The position numbers and the translations under genes were made by a program. A stretch of 64,000 bases of DNA from Pseudoalteromonas atlantica (GTDB lineage Bacteria > Pseudomonadota > Gammaproteobacteria > Enterobacterales > Alteromonadaceae): the NCBI GenBank assembly GCA_007988745.1, contig BJUT01000012.1:1-64000 (forward strand). Direction: 5' to 3'. This document shows positions 25,477 to 34,239 of this stretch, in pieces (the stretch's first letter is position 1; every line of letters begins with the position of its first letter). The notes under the pieces are model-generated. The model was given only the letters and a program-made list of their open reading frames with translations. It did not search any database and was not told where the DNA came from.

Positions 25477-27879
25477 ATGAAAGCTAAATTTACACGGACT
25501 CTCGTTCACTTTGCTGTAACCACCGCTATTGCAGCAACCACAATGAACGCACACGCTGCGCAAGAGCCAGAACAAGCACAAACGCAAGAACAAACCGCAG
25601 AGCCCGCGATAGAGCGTATAGCGGTAACGGCAAACCGTCGCTCACAAGACCTACAGGAAGTATCATCATCAATAACAGCATTAGGGGAAGGGGACATTGC
25701 CCGTGCTGGTATTATTGATGTTACGGGTCTTGAACAAGTGGTACCAGGCTTACGTATGGGTTCGTCGGGTGGTGAAGTTAGACCCGCTATGCGTGGCGCT
25801 CGCACCAACGAAGTAGGTGTAGCAGGCACCGGTATTGCTGAGCAAATTGTAGGTATATTTCAAGATGGTATTTATGTGCCGACTACCTCATCGGGCTTAG
25901 GCGCGCTGGTGGATGTTCAACGCATTGAGGTATTACGCGGGCCGCAAGGTACGTTATATGGCCGAAACACGTTTGCGGGCAGTATTAATATTATTACTAA
26001 TCAACCTGTTTTTGACGATTTACTGGGGAGTATAAAAGTTGAAACAGGCAGTTATAACCGCAGCGCTTACGAAGGAATTATAAATATTCCAGTAAGCGAC
26101 ACCGTGGCAACCCGTTTTGTAGTGGCCTCTGATCGTCACGATGGTTATATCAATAATTTAGTTGTTCCAGGCCCTTCAGATGACTTGCGCGAGAAAAACC
26201 AGTTTTATATGCGTAACGTTACTAAGTGGGAGCCAAACGAAAAGTTTAATGCCACAGTGCGCTTTGATTACTCTCGTAAAGATTCAAACTCAGAAGCTAT
26301 TTGGGGTTACCAACAAATAGCTGGCTACCAAATTGAAGAAACCTCGCCGGGGTCGGGTGTATTTAACACCACGCCTACAATAACCGAGGGGCATATTTAT
26401 CAGCCAAGTGATGCACAGCACGAAGACCTTGGCCCGTATGATGTATACCGCAATGGTTTTTCACTTGATAAGCAAGAAAGCTTTTCGACCACATTAGCAC
26501 TTGAATGGTATACCGACTTTGCTGATATTAAATGGACCACCAACTACTCAACGCTTAGTGGTAAGCAATATTACGATAACGACTACAGCGACGGTGGCAT
26601 TGATTTTGTAGGTGGTTTTGGTCGTGAGGATGACCAAAAAACACTTTCATCTGAGCTACAATTTTCATCTAACGATGAGGGTGATTTTTCGTGGATTGGT
26701 GGTCTTTACTACTTTGACCAAGAAGCAGATTGGAGCTGGTTATCGCATGCAGATACCACAGGCGATGGTGTATCAGACTCTGTTGTAGTGCCTTCGTGGG
26801 GGAACCCAGATTACGACCCGCATACGGCTAAATCTATTGCGGCGTATGGGCAATTACGCTACCAAGTAACAGAAGATTTGCGCGTGGTAGGTGGATTGCG
26901 TGTAAACCAAGACGACAAAACATTTACCGGCGATACAATACCAGATTGGGATGACTCAGCACTGCTTTATAAAGCGGCTGCCGAGTACGACATTAATAAC
27001 GATATTATGGTGTATGCAAGTGTAGCGACAGGCTACAGAACCGGTGGCGCAAACGATTCGCGCGTTGTAGCTCGCGGTGCTGACCCACTTTACGATAACG
27101 AAGATGTTATCTCTTACGAAATGGGTATGAAAAGCTATTTGCTTGATGGCGCAATGCGTTTAAATCTTTCGGTATTTATGAACGAATACGAAGATGTAAA
27201 AGCACAGTTATTTGCAACCTCATGTAACGATACGACCACTGGCGATACTGTTTTAGAGTGTGTTGCAGCAGGTACTGCTACCACCTTTGAATACTACGAA
27301 AACGGCGGCGATGTAGAAACTGTGGGCCTAGAAGCTGATATTCAATGGGTGCCAATTGATAACCTAACACTAACCGGTACTTTATCTCTGCTTGATAGCG
27401 AATTTGCTGATGGCTATGCAGTAGGTAATGAGCAACTACGCCCATTATTAGCATTAGGTAACTTAGAAGGTCGCCAAGATATAAACGACAGCTCTAGTCA
27501 GTTTAGTTTTGAAGGCTGGAGCCCAGCTATGGCACCCGAATACAGCGTTGGTTTTTCAGCTCGTTATGAGTTTAGCTTAGGGGGGGATTCGTACTTAGTA
27601 CCGTACATTCAACTAAATTACTTAGACGATTACTACGCGTTTGATACGAACATCCCAGAGGTGCAAGTAGATGCACACTTAATGGCTGATGCACGTTTAA
27701 CTTGGTACATTAACGACAGTGTGCAAGTAGAAGCGTACGTTAAAAACATTGGTGATAAAGCGATTTTAACCCGTGGTGTAGTGCACTCACAAATCGTTGA
27801 TGGCTTACCTGCAAACTCAGTACAAGCTAACTGGAACAACCCACGTACGTGGGGCGCAAGCTTAAAATATCAGTTTTAG
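25477..27879 (+). CDS. TonB-dependent receptor 2 of the LacI regulon
   Basis: An 800-residue outer-membrane receptor. GGGGAG lies ten bases before the ATG. Signal peptide to MNAHAAQ (about 28 residues), then a Q/E-rich linker, a TonB box (ERIAVTANRR), a plug with SSSITALGEGDIARAGIIDV, RPAMRGARTNE and IEVLRGPQGTLYGRNTFAG, and a barrel ending SLKYQF. It is a tandem paralogue of the preceding receptor, with the same order of motifs but clearly diverged loops, so the two may bind related ligands of different size. Both carry upstream operators of the SnoaL/HisD regulon. Confidence 0.88.
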   Translation: MKAKFTRTLVHFAVTTAIAATTMNAHAAQEPEQAQTQEQTAEPAIERIAVTANRRSQDLQEVSSSITALGEGDIARAGIIDVTGLEQVVPGLRMGSSGGEVRPAMRGARTNEVGVAGTGIAEQIVGIFQDGIYVPTTSSGLGALVDVQRIEVLRGPQGTLYGRNTFAGSINIITNQPVFDDLLGSIKVETGSYNRSAYEGIINIPVSDTVATRFVVASDRHDGYINNLVVPGPSDDLREKNQFYMRNVTKWEPNEKFNATVRFDYSRKDSNSEAIWGYQQIAGYQIEETSPGSGVFNTTPTITEGHIYQPSDAQHEDLGPYDVYRNGFSLDKQESFSTTLALEWYTDFADIKWTTNYSTLSGKQYYDNDYSDGGIDFVGGFGREDDQKTLSSELQFSSNDEGDFSWIGGLYYFDQEADWSWLSHADTTGDGVSDSVVVPSWGNPDYDPHTAKSIAAYGQLRYQVTEDLRVVGGLRVNQDDKTFTGDTIPDWDDSALLYKAAAEYDINNDIMVYASVATGYRTGGANDSRVVARGADPLYDNEDVISYEMGMKSYLLDGAMRLNLSVFMNEYEDVKAQLFATSCNDTTTGDTVLECVAAGTATTFEYYENGGDVETVGLEADIQWVPIDNLTLTGTLSLLDSEFADGYAVGNEQLRPLLALGNLEGRQDINDSSSQFSFEGWSPAMAPEYSVGFSARYEFSLGGDSYLVPYIQLNYLDDYYAFDTNIPEVQVDAHLMADARLTWYINDSVQVEAYVKNIGDKAILTRGVVHSQIVDGLPANSVQANWNNPRTWGASLKYQF

Positions 27880-27914
27880 AATTTCCTAAAATGGCCGCTA
27901 CGGTCATTACTTTC

Positions 27915-27945
27915 AGCCAGCTATTTATTAGCTGGCTTTTTTATT
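27915..27945 (+). terminator. Rho-independent terminator of receptor 2
   Basis: AGCCAGCTA and TAGCTGGCT form a 9-bp stem with a five-base loop, followed by a T-rich tail. Confidence 0.85.
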
Positions 27946-28335
27946 TTAAGCTTGTTAGTTAGCTACTATTTAACTTTACTATTGTATTTCCCCCACCTTA
28001 GCTGGCATTTATTAAGTGCGCTTTTATTGGCTTTAGATTGTAAGCTTAACCCCTCTTACCTGACCTTAATTTAAGTTTGCTAAATGCATACGTGTATTTA
28101 AGCCATAAGTGCGTAACTTACAATGGGGGGGCTTGGCTGTTGGTTGGATACTCGGGCTTTAGTAAGGCGAGGCTGATACTTTATTTACTGCCTTTAACTA
28201 TTTTAAAGCGTTATTTTTTAAATAAGTAATACCCAATCGCTTAATTAAGTGAGCTATTTTGAGTTATAAAAGCGAGTCATTAACAAGGTAAAAATTGCTT
28301 AAGTATGATTACAGGTTGCTACAAAGGCCATCTAT

Positions 28336-28358
28336 AAAAAAAGCGCTCAGTGAGCGCT
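28336..28358 (-). terminator. Terminator of the minus-strand SnoaL/SSS operon
   Basis: AGCGCTC-act-GAGCGCT on the minus strand is followed by six T. It lies 25 bp past the stop of the last operon gene. Confidence 0.82.
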
Positions 28359-28382
28359 CGAAGGGAAGTGGAAAAGGTGACC

Positions 28383-29237
28383 TTATAATGCAAACTGCTG
28401 GTTAAGTGCCAGCGTGTCGAATTGCATTACTTCGTGGGTTATTTGATTATCGCTGATGCTAATAACGCTAATTATTTGCTGACGTACACGTACGTTTTTA
28501 GCATTAAAGCTGCCATCGAGAGTCCAGCATAGGGTGGCTTGGTTTTGCGTACTGTCATACTCAACGGTTTCTAGCTGGGCATAGCGTCTGCTTAGCGATT
28601 GCGTAAAATCTAAGTGGCAATCAAGCAGCGCGCTAATAGGTTGTGGCTGTGTGTTACCTGCAAGTACAGCCGTAGCGCTTGGAGTATAAAGGGTTTCAAA
28701 CTGAGCCAGGTTGTTAGTTTGCCAAATTTGCCACCAGTTATCTAAAGTACGAGCAGTGTGAGAGGGCAGCTCGCAAATAGCGCTGGGGGTTGCATGAAAA
28801 GTAGTAGGGTGCAGCTGGTTATCTAAATCGCTAACAATAATCGGGTCACTTTTTGGTAGTTTAGGAATAACCGAGCTGTTATTTACCGTTGTATTTACAT
28901 ACTCGTTATTGGCTAGAGACAACGTATCAACCACACATTTTACTGACTTAATAAAAGTCCCGTTGTGTTTTATTACAAACGTTAAACGCACTGGGTTTTT
29001 AAGCTTTTTAGGCTGTAAAACCAGCTGTAGGGTTTCACGTTCTGCGCCTACACTATGAGTGTGCGATACACACTCAGACACACCATATTGAGCTAAAAAG
29101 CTAAGCCACAAAGGCTGCGCCTGCAAAGCACCCATGGCAGTAAAGTGGTGCTGCTGCCAACGGCTACTGCGAAGCAACTTGCTGCTTAGGCCTTCAATGT
29201 CGGCTTTAGTGTATAAATCGATAATAGCGTTGATCAT
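28383..29237 (-). CDS. SnoaL/NTF2-like protein, divergent (paralogue D)
   Basis: 284 residues from MINAIIDLYT; GGGAGG stands seven bases before this ATG, and the gene overlaps its upstream neighbour by 4 bp. The C-terminal 130 residues look like an NTF2-like fold (DNWWQIWQTNNLAQFETLYT through CWTLDGSFNAKNVRVRQQII to ITHEVMQFDTLAL). The N-terminal half is weaker but has a similar layout (DLYTKADIEGLSSKL). No catalytic residues can be assigned. It is the last gene of the SSS symporter operon and the most diverged of five SnoaL-like genes in this regulon. Confidence 0.65.
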   Translation of the reverse strand: MINAIIDLYTKADIEGLSSKLLRSSRWQQHHFTAMGALQAQPLWLSFLAQYGVSECVSHTHSVGAERETLQLVLQPKKLKNPVRLTFVIKHNGTFIKSVKCVVDTLSLANNEYVNTTVNNSSVIPKLPKSDPIIVSDLDNQLHPTTFHATPSAICELPSHTARTLDNWWQIWQTNNLAQFETLYTPSATAVLAGNTQPQPISALLDCHLDFTQSLSRRYAQLETVEYDSTQNQATLCWTLDGSFNAKNVRVRQQIISVISISDNQITHEVMQFDTLALNQQFAL

Positions 29238-30337
29238 GCATTTTCCTCCCACTGTGATTTGTTGACTAATGCATGTGCTTTAAATAAGTTTGCATAAAGT
29301 GCTACTTCATCAAAAACGGTGATCTCTTCGATGATTTTTTTGTTTTTAATACGCAAATGCGATGCGCCTAAAATAAAGTAAGGCTGCTGTTTAAGCTCAC
29401 TTAGCTCGCTATTTTGCGGATTAAAGTGGCCGGCTAGCGACCAGCGTATCGCTACATCTGTTGTGGTTTCGTCAAATGGGGTAATAGCTATATGATCAAT
29501 CGTTAATTTGGCGTTGGGGCAGGTTGCAAAAAATTGTATAAATACGCCGTTAATTTGTGCAAGTCCGGTGGCCATTCTGCCGCTAGGCCATTGCTGTGTG
29601 GCCGTTAAACTGTAAAATTCGTGCACTTTAGCAAACTGTTTTTGATTAAATAGCGTGTCTAACCAAGTGTGGGCAAATGCCGCAAGCTCACCCTCTACAA
29701 TGGGCGTACTTGCAACGCGGTGATCTATGGCAATTACACGGTTAAATTCATCGTTTAGCCACTGCGTGTGTTTTTCTTTACTCGGAATGTTTGCCATGTG
29801 TTTGGCTACATTGATAATGTTTAAGCCAAGCTGCTTAACTAAAAAACCGTTGTCGCGCACTAGCCACTCTTTAACTATTTTGTTTTCAAAGCATACGCAG
29901 TCGGCAATGGTTGTAACACGCCCTGTTTTATGTGTTGCTGGGCCAAACTCAGAGTTACCTGTGTTAGTCATTACACTGCTAATTAAATGTGATGAGTAAT
30001 AGTGCTCGTTGGCTTCTTCTGAAAACACCACGTTTTCGCCAATTAGGCTTCTGTCGGGGAAGGCGGCAATAGTTTTAAGGGTGCCTTGAATAACATCTTC
30101 TATGTTTTCGCCATAGGCGCCAAGGGTAAAAACAGGGCATACATCGGCGTAATAGCGATAGCATAAGCCAATGTTTTTTTGCTCCCAAATACGGTGCGTT
30201 ATGCGTAAAATGTAATCAACGATATCAACAAATTCGTCATCAAAACCGATTAAAGGCTGTTGTTTGTTACCTTGCGGGTTTAACACGCTCGATAACGGCA
30301 ACCAGTAAGGTTGGGTCATATTATTGTGTTTGTTCAT
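29234..30337 (-). CDS. Two-domain SnoaL/NTF2-like protein (paralogue C)
   Basis: 367 residues from MNKHNNMTQP, chosen because GAGG stands five bases before this ATG. Domain 1 (about 35-180) has the opening helix FVDIVDYILRITHRIWEQKN, a strand pair and the closing ENKIVKEWLVRDNGFLVKQLG, which is the SnoaL C-terminal signature. Domain 2 (about 215-360) repeats it as FAHTWLDTLFNQKQFAKVHE to KNKKIIEEITVFDEVALYAN. SnoaL-type proteins are small alpha+beta cone enzymes that cyclise, isomerise or dehydrate polyketides and other small molecules. The substrate is unknown. It lies 9 bp after the preceding SnoaL gene, within one operon. Confidence 0.72.
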   Translation of the reverse strand: MNKHNNMTQPYWLPLSSVLNPQGNKQQPLIGFDDEFVDIVDYILRITHRIWEQKNIGLCYRYYADVCPVFTLGAYGENIEDVIQGTLKTIAAFPDRSLIGENVVFSEEANEHYYSSHLISSVMTNTGNSEFGPATHKTGRVTTIADCVCFENKIVKEWLVRDNGFLVKQLGLNIINVAKHMANIPSKEKHTQWLNDEFNRVIAIDHRVASTPIVEGELAAFAHTWLDTLFNQKQFAKVHEFYSLTATQQWPSGRMATGLAQINGVFIQFFATCPNAKLTIDHIAITPFDETTTDVAIRWSLAGHFNPQNSELSELKQQPYFILGASHLRIKNKKIIEEITVFDEVALYANLFKAHALVNKSQWEENA

Positions 30338-30346
30338 GCTCACCTC

Positions 30347-31312
30347 TTAATTAGCTGCGGCTATTTTGCGTTGCATTTGCTCAAAAATATCAATGCCCAT
30401 TCCATCTAATAAATGAGGGATATCAATAGCGACCCAGTTTTCTTTTAATATGCCGTTTTCGCAGCGCCAAAAGTCCATTACACGCGGGAACAGCTTATTG
30501 CCAGAAGGCGGTAGACCTAACCAGTCTTCACCGGTATGGGTGCCATACATGTGAGGCCAGCCGCCGGTAGCAACAAAGTTATCGTGACTTACTAAACACA
30601 GTGTTTTATTAATACCGCGATCAGGAAAGCCTTTTAAAAACGGCCCTTGATGGTGCTCTCTAAAGCCGCTAATTCCGCGGGTTGTACCAATGCCTGCTGG
30701 GCCATACCAAATAAAGTCTGGGTGCCAGTATTTTTCTAAATTAATGCTGTATAGGTCTTTACCGTCATAGCGGCCAAGCTCTGTGAGCATATCAACTACA
30801 AGTTGCTCGTTGGTTTTGCTAAGCGTTTCGTTTTTATCACCTGTTGGTACGCCATCAAGTGTGGTGGGGGGCATAACTAAACCTGGGTAACCTAAGCTTG
30901 GGCGTAATGGGTTTACGCCTACTTGGTTCATTACATCAATTAAATCTAAAAATGTATAAACACTAACCACTTGGTTGTTTTCTATTTGCGCCATTTCGCT
31001 GTAGCGAATAAACACACTTTTGCCACTGGCAGGAATACCCAATAAAGGCTGTGTAAATGTGCCGGTAAAATACCCTGTTGCACACACCCATTGCTCACCT
31101 TTGTAGTCGCCCTGGATAGAGATAAACGGTTTGCGCTCTATGTCAGGTAACGAATGTTTAAGTACGCCAAAGTAGTCATTAATCACATTTTGCTTTGTGC
31201 TAATAGGCTCAAAAGGGTGGCTTACCTGCCATTGAACGGAGTCTGCAAGCAATGCTTGATTTGGCAATTCTGCAGCGCTGAAGTTTTCGAAAAGCTGTTC
31301 TAAAATATTCAT
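30347..31312 (-). CDS. Two-domain SnoaL-like polyketide-cyclase family protein (paralogue B)
   Basis: 321 residues with an internal duplication. In each half a strand ends with a P-x-x-GK type turn and a helix closes the fold: first GIPASGKSVFIRYSEMAQIE with LDLIDVMNQVGVNPL, then GLPPSGNKLFPRVMDFWRCE with ENWVAIDIPHLLDGMGIDIF. The motif YWHPDFIWYGPAGIGTTRGI, with His and Trp/Tyr residues that may line the pocket, is shared with two neighbours. It starts 10 bp after the SSS symporter gene behind an AAGGTGA site. It is probably a catabolic cyclase, isomerase or lactone-forming enzyme; that is inference. Confidence 0.78.
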   Translation of the reverse strand: MNILEQLFENFSAAELPNQALLADSVQWQVSHPFEPISTKQNVINDYFGVLKHSLPDIERKPFISIQGDYKGEQWVCATGYFTGTFTQPLLGIPASGKSVFIRYSEMAQIENNQVVSVYTFLDLIDVMNQVGVNPLRPSLGYPGLVMPPTTLDGVPTGDKNETLSKTNEQLVVDMLTELGRYDGKDLYSINLEKYWHPDFIWYGPAGIGTTRGISGFREHHQGPFLKGFPDRGINKTLCLVSHDNFVATGGWPHMYGTHTGEDWLGLPPSGNKLFPRVMDFWRCENGILKENWVAIDIPHLLDGMGIDIFEQMQRKIAAAN

Positions 31313-31322
31313 TTATTTCACC

Positions 31323-32933
31323 TTACACAAAATATTCAAATAACATGAGAGAGGCAAAGCTCAGTACAAAAAAGCCAAGTAACCAGTAATTGATTGAGTC
31401 AAACTTACCCGGAATTAAGTACCAGCCGTTTTCTTTTTCTGGACGTTTTTCATCTTTAAATGCTTTTAACTGACCTTTAATGGTGTATTCGTTGTAATCC
31501 TCTTGATAGCCATCAAATGCAATACTTAACGCAATGCTAAATACAAGGCAGGTTATTGCCCCTATGGCGCAGTACCATGGCCATGCAATGTCGGTAAACA
31601 GTGCGCACACAGCAACGGTAATAAACGACACTAAGGTGCCTATTAATAAGCCTTTTTCGGTGGTGTGCTTAGAGAAAAACCCAAGGGCAAACATGCCAAG
31701 CTGAGCACCTACAAAGTACGAGCCTACTTTAGTGAGTATTTCTAAAATTGAGCCTTCGCTGTATAGGTGATACATAATGGCCGGAATAATAATGATCACC
31801 GCCCAACCTAGCGTAAATAAGCGAGTAACATTTAAATAGTGAGCATCGTTTTTTTCAGGCGCAAAGTACTTTTTATAAAAATCGATAGTACTTATGGTTG
31901 AAAGTGAGTTAAGTGCTGAGTCGAGGCTCGACATAGATGCTGCCATTACCGCAGCGGCAATAATGCCCATTAACCCTGGTAAGCCATAATCAGCTGCAAA
32001 CTGTAAAATAATTAAGTTGTCGTTTTCAAAAGTGCGCCCGCCGTAGTAGCTATAAAACAGCACGCCCATAAATATAAAAAACAAGTAAATAAAGAACGCG
32101 ATAAAGCCCATTAGTAAGTAGGATTTTTTAGCATCGCCAATATTTTTAGCGGCAAGGGTGCGTTGCACCATCATTTGGTTAGTGCCATACACCGTAATGT
32201 GATACAGCGACATAGCCAGCACGCCAGACCACACGGTAGTTACTTGGGTAAAGTCGAGCGAGAAATTAAGTGGGTCTAATTTACCTTGGCTTTTTAGCTC
32301 GCTCAGAGTTGAGCTAAATGAACCATCCATTGAGGTGATAAGGGCATACATAATAATACCAGCCCCTATAAATAAGATGGCTGACTGAATTACATCGGTC
32401 CATATAACGGCGGTTATGCCACCTAGCATGGTATAAATAAGGGCGATTATGGTAACTAAAAATATCGCAGTTATAACATTTATATCGATAATAAAGGCCA
32501 ACACTAAGGAGGTTGCATACAGCACTGCGGCTGAACCCATAGTTTGCGATATTAACCAAATAGTAGAGATAAGTAAGCGGGCCTTTTTACCAAAGCGGCG
32601 CTCTTGGTATTCGTAAATAGAGGCCACACCCGCGTTGTAAAAAAACGGAAAAAACAAACACACCACCGCCACAATAACCAGTGGGTAGTTAAGGTGTATG
32701 GCAATAACCGAGAGTCCCTCTTTGTAAGACCACGCTGGCGCACCTAAAAAGGTGAGCGCACTTACGTAAGTAGCAACAACCGATATACCAATAGCCCACC
32801 AAGGTGTTGTTTTTCGACCTATGTAAAAGTCGTTAGCACTACTGATCTTTTTACTAATTACAAACCCAAGTATTAGGTTGGCAATTATGTACCCGATGAG
32901 AATGCTCCAATTCAACAATCCAAAATCATTCAT
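31323..32933 (-). CDS. SSS-family sodium:solute symporter
   Basis: A 536-residue inner-membrane protein with about 13 hydrophobic segments. Typical SSS features are the first helix LNWSILIGYIIANLILGFVI, GRKTTPWWAIGISVVATYVS (sodium-site helix), YTMLGGITAVIWTDVIQ, and AAVMAASMSSLDSALNSLST, which matches the family signature with its paired serines. These carriers bring sugars, organic acids or amino acids in with sodium. It is the first gene of the minus-strand operon with three SnoaL-like genes. A perfect LacI-type operator lies 77 bp upstream, shared with a divergent fourth SnoaL gene. Confidence 0.9.
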   Translation of the reverse strand: MNDFGLLNWSILIGYIIANLILGFVISKKISSANDFYIGRKTTPWWAIGISVVATYVSALTFLGAPAWSYKEGLSVIAIHLNYPLVIVAVVCLFFPFFYNAGVASIYEYQERRFGKKARLLISTIWLISQTMGSAAVLYATSLVLAFIIDINVITAIFLVTIIALIYTMLGGITAVIWTDVIQSAILFIGAGIIMYALITSMDGSFSSTLSELKSQGKLDPLNFSLDFTQVTTVWSGVLAMSLYHITVYGTNQMMVQRTLAAKNIGDAKKSYLLMGFIAFFIYLFFIFMGVLFYSYYGGRTFENDNLIILQFAADYGLPGLMGIIAAAVMAASMSSLDSALNSLSTISTIDFYKKYFAPEKNDAHYLNVTRLFTLGWAVIIIIPAIMYHLYSEGSILEILTKVGSYFVGAQLGMFALGFFSKHTTEKGLLIGTLVSFITVAVCALFTDIAWPWYCAIGAITCLVFSIALSIAFDGYQEDYNEYTIKGQLKAFKDEKRPEKENGWYLIPGKFDSINYWLLGFFVLSFASLMLFEYFV

Positions 32934-33009
32934 AATTAATCCTGTTAGATTAGGTTTTACGGGCTTGAGAGCCTATTTGTATTTTTATTTTGAATCATCA
33001 TGAATCACT

Positions 33010-33025
33010 TTGACTTCGAAGTCAA
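33010..33025. promoter_or_regulatory. LacI-type operator in the symporter/SnoaL divergent region
   Basis: TTGACTTCGAAGTCAA is a perfect 16-bp palindrome. It stands between the divergent SSS symporter and SnoaL genes, so one repressor dimer could control both directions. Confidence 0.8.
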
Positions 33026-33170
33026 TTCTCATTAGTATTATTTTAAAGCAATTTATAACTTACTATTCACAGGCTTTTAATTACTCTTTAAATGCAATAC
33101 ATTTTGTTAAAGTGTGTTTAACGGCGGTTTGAAGACATTAATTTGACTGCGCAAACAATGAGGAATAATC

Positions 33171-34184
33171 ATGGCAGATATACTTAAAGATAAACAACTA
33201 GTTCGTCAATTCCATACTGCACTAGAAAAAGCACAAGGCAATGATTTACAAGCCGTATTTAATGAGTTTATGGCCAGTGAATACAGCTTTAAAGGGGTGC
33301 ATCCGTTTAATGAGCTTGAGTGTGCTAATGATGTAATTGCCCAAGTTTGGCAGCCATTATTTAGCTCGTTTAGTGCGCTGCAGCGCCGTGAGGATATTTT
33401 TATTGCAGGGCAAAGCGAAGCCGACGGCGGCCAGTGGGTGATGAGCATGGGCCATTTTATGGGCTTATTTGATAAAGATTGGCTAGGTATTGCGCCAACC
33501 CATAAGCTTGCCACTTTGCGCTATGCCGAATTTAACTGCGTTAAAGACGGAAAAATAATTCAGACGGGCTTTTTCGTCGATATTATTGGTCTTATGATGC
33601 AAGTAGGTTTAAACCCGCTGCCGCTCTCAACCGGGCAATATTTTACGTATCCTGGGCCACGTACGCACGATGGTATTCGTTTAGGTAAAAGTATCGATGA
33701 GCAAAGCGAAAAAACAATGGCGCTGGTAAATCAAATGATTGATAACCTAACCGCGCTTAATAAAAGTGGCGTTGATACGTGCCCGCCCGAAGTGCTTGGT
33801 AAAACCTGGGATGAAAACATGGTGTGGTATGGCCCAGCAGGCATTGGCGCAACTTACACAATTAAGCGTTATCAGCAGCAGCACATGTATCCGTTTAGAG
33901 AAGGGTTAACGGGTAAAGTATTTAACGGCCATATTTGCCGGTTTGCTGAAGATGAGTTTGCCTGCTTTTTTGGCTGGCCTAACTTAACTAACACCGCCAT
34001 TGGGGGCTTTTTAGGCCTACCGGGTGCTAATACCCCAGCAGATATGCGCGTGGTGGATGTGTATCACCGCGAGGGCGATAAACTGGTAGAAAACTGGGTC
34101 ATTATTGATATTCCTTATTGGTTAAAACAACAAGGCCTAGATATTTTAAAGCGCACGCAAAGTATTGCGAACCCAGGCGCATAG
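33171..34184 (+). CDS. Two-domain SnoaL-like protein (paralogue A)
   Basis: 337 residues; GAGGAATAATC precedes the ATG. Two SnoaL-like halves are visible. The first ends with IQTGFFVDIIGLMMQVGLNP. The second contains MVWYGPAGIGATYTIKRYQQ, then GWPNLTNTAIGGFLGLPGAN, and ends ENWVIIDIPYWLKQQGLDIL. The shared motif MVWYGPAGIG matches paralogue B (FIWYGPAGIG) and the 34.2-kb paralogue (CSWYGPSTIG). It is transcribed alone, divergent from the symporter operon across a LacI-type operator, and ends at a strong bidirectional terminator. Confidence 0.8.
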   Translation: MADILKDKQLVRQFHTALEKAQGNDLQAVFNEFMASEYSFKGVHPFNELECANDVIAQVWQPLFSSFSALQRREDIFIAGQSEADGGQWVMSMGHFMGLFDKDWLGIAPTHKLATLRYAEFNCVKDGKIIQTGFFVDIIGLMMQVGLNPLPLSTGQYFTYPGPRTHDGIRLGKSIDEQSEKTMALVNQMIDNLTALNKSGVDTCPPEVLGKTWDENMVWYGPAGIGATYTIKRYQQQHMYPFREGLTGKVFNGHICRFAEDEFACFFGWPNLTNTAIGGFLGLPGANTPADMRVVDVYHREGDKLVENWVIIDIPYWLKQQGLDILKRTQSIANPGA

Positions 34185-34198
34185 TCTATTTAAGTAAT

Positions 34199-34228
34199 AA
34201 AAAAGCTCTGTTTTACAGAGCTTTTTTT
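34199..34228. terminator. Bidirectional terminator
   Basis: AGCTCTG and CAGAGCT form a 7-bp stem framed by an A-run on the left and seven T on the right. It therefore serves both the plus-strand SnoaL gene and the convergent minus-strand operon. Confidence 0.88.
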
Positions 34229-34239
34229 GTTTATACGTC

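Larger units (their letters stand above)
27880..28382. other. Gene-free stretch between receptor 2 and the SnoaL operon
   Basis: 500 bp with convergent terminators at each end (27915-27945 and 28336-28358). I see no gene, operator or repeat between them. Confidence 0.55.
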
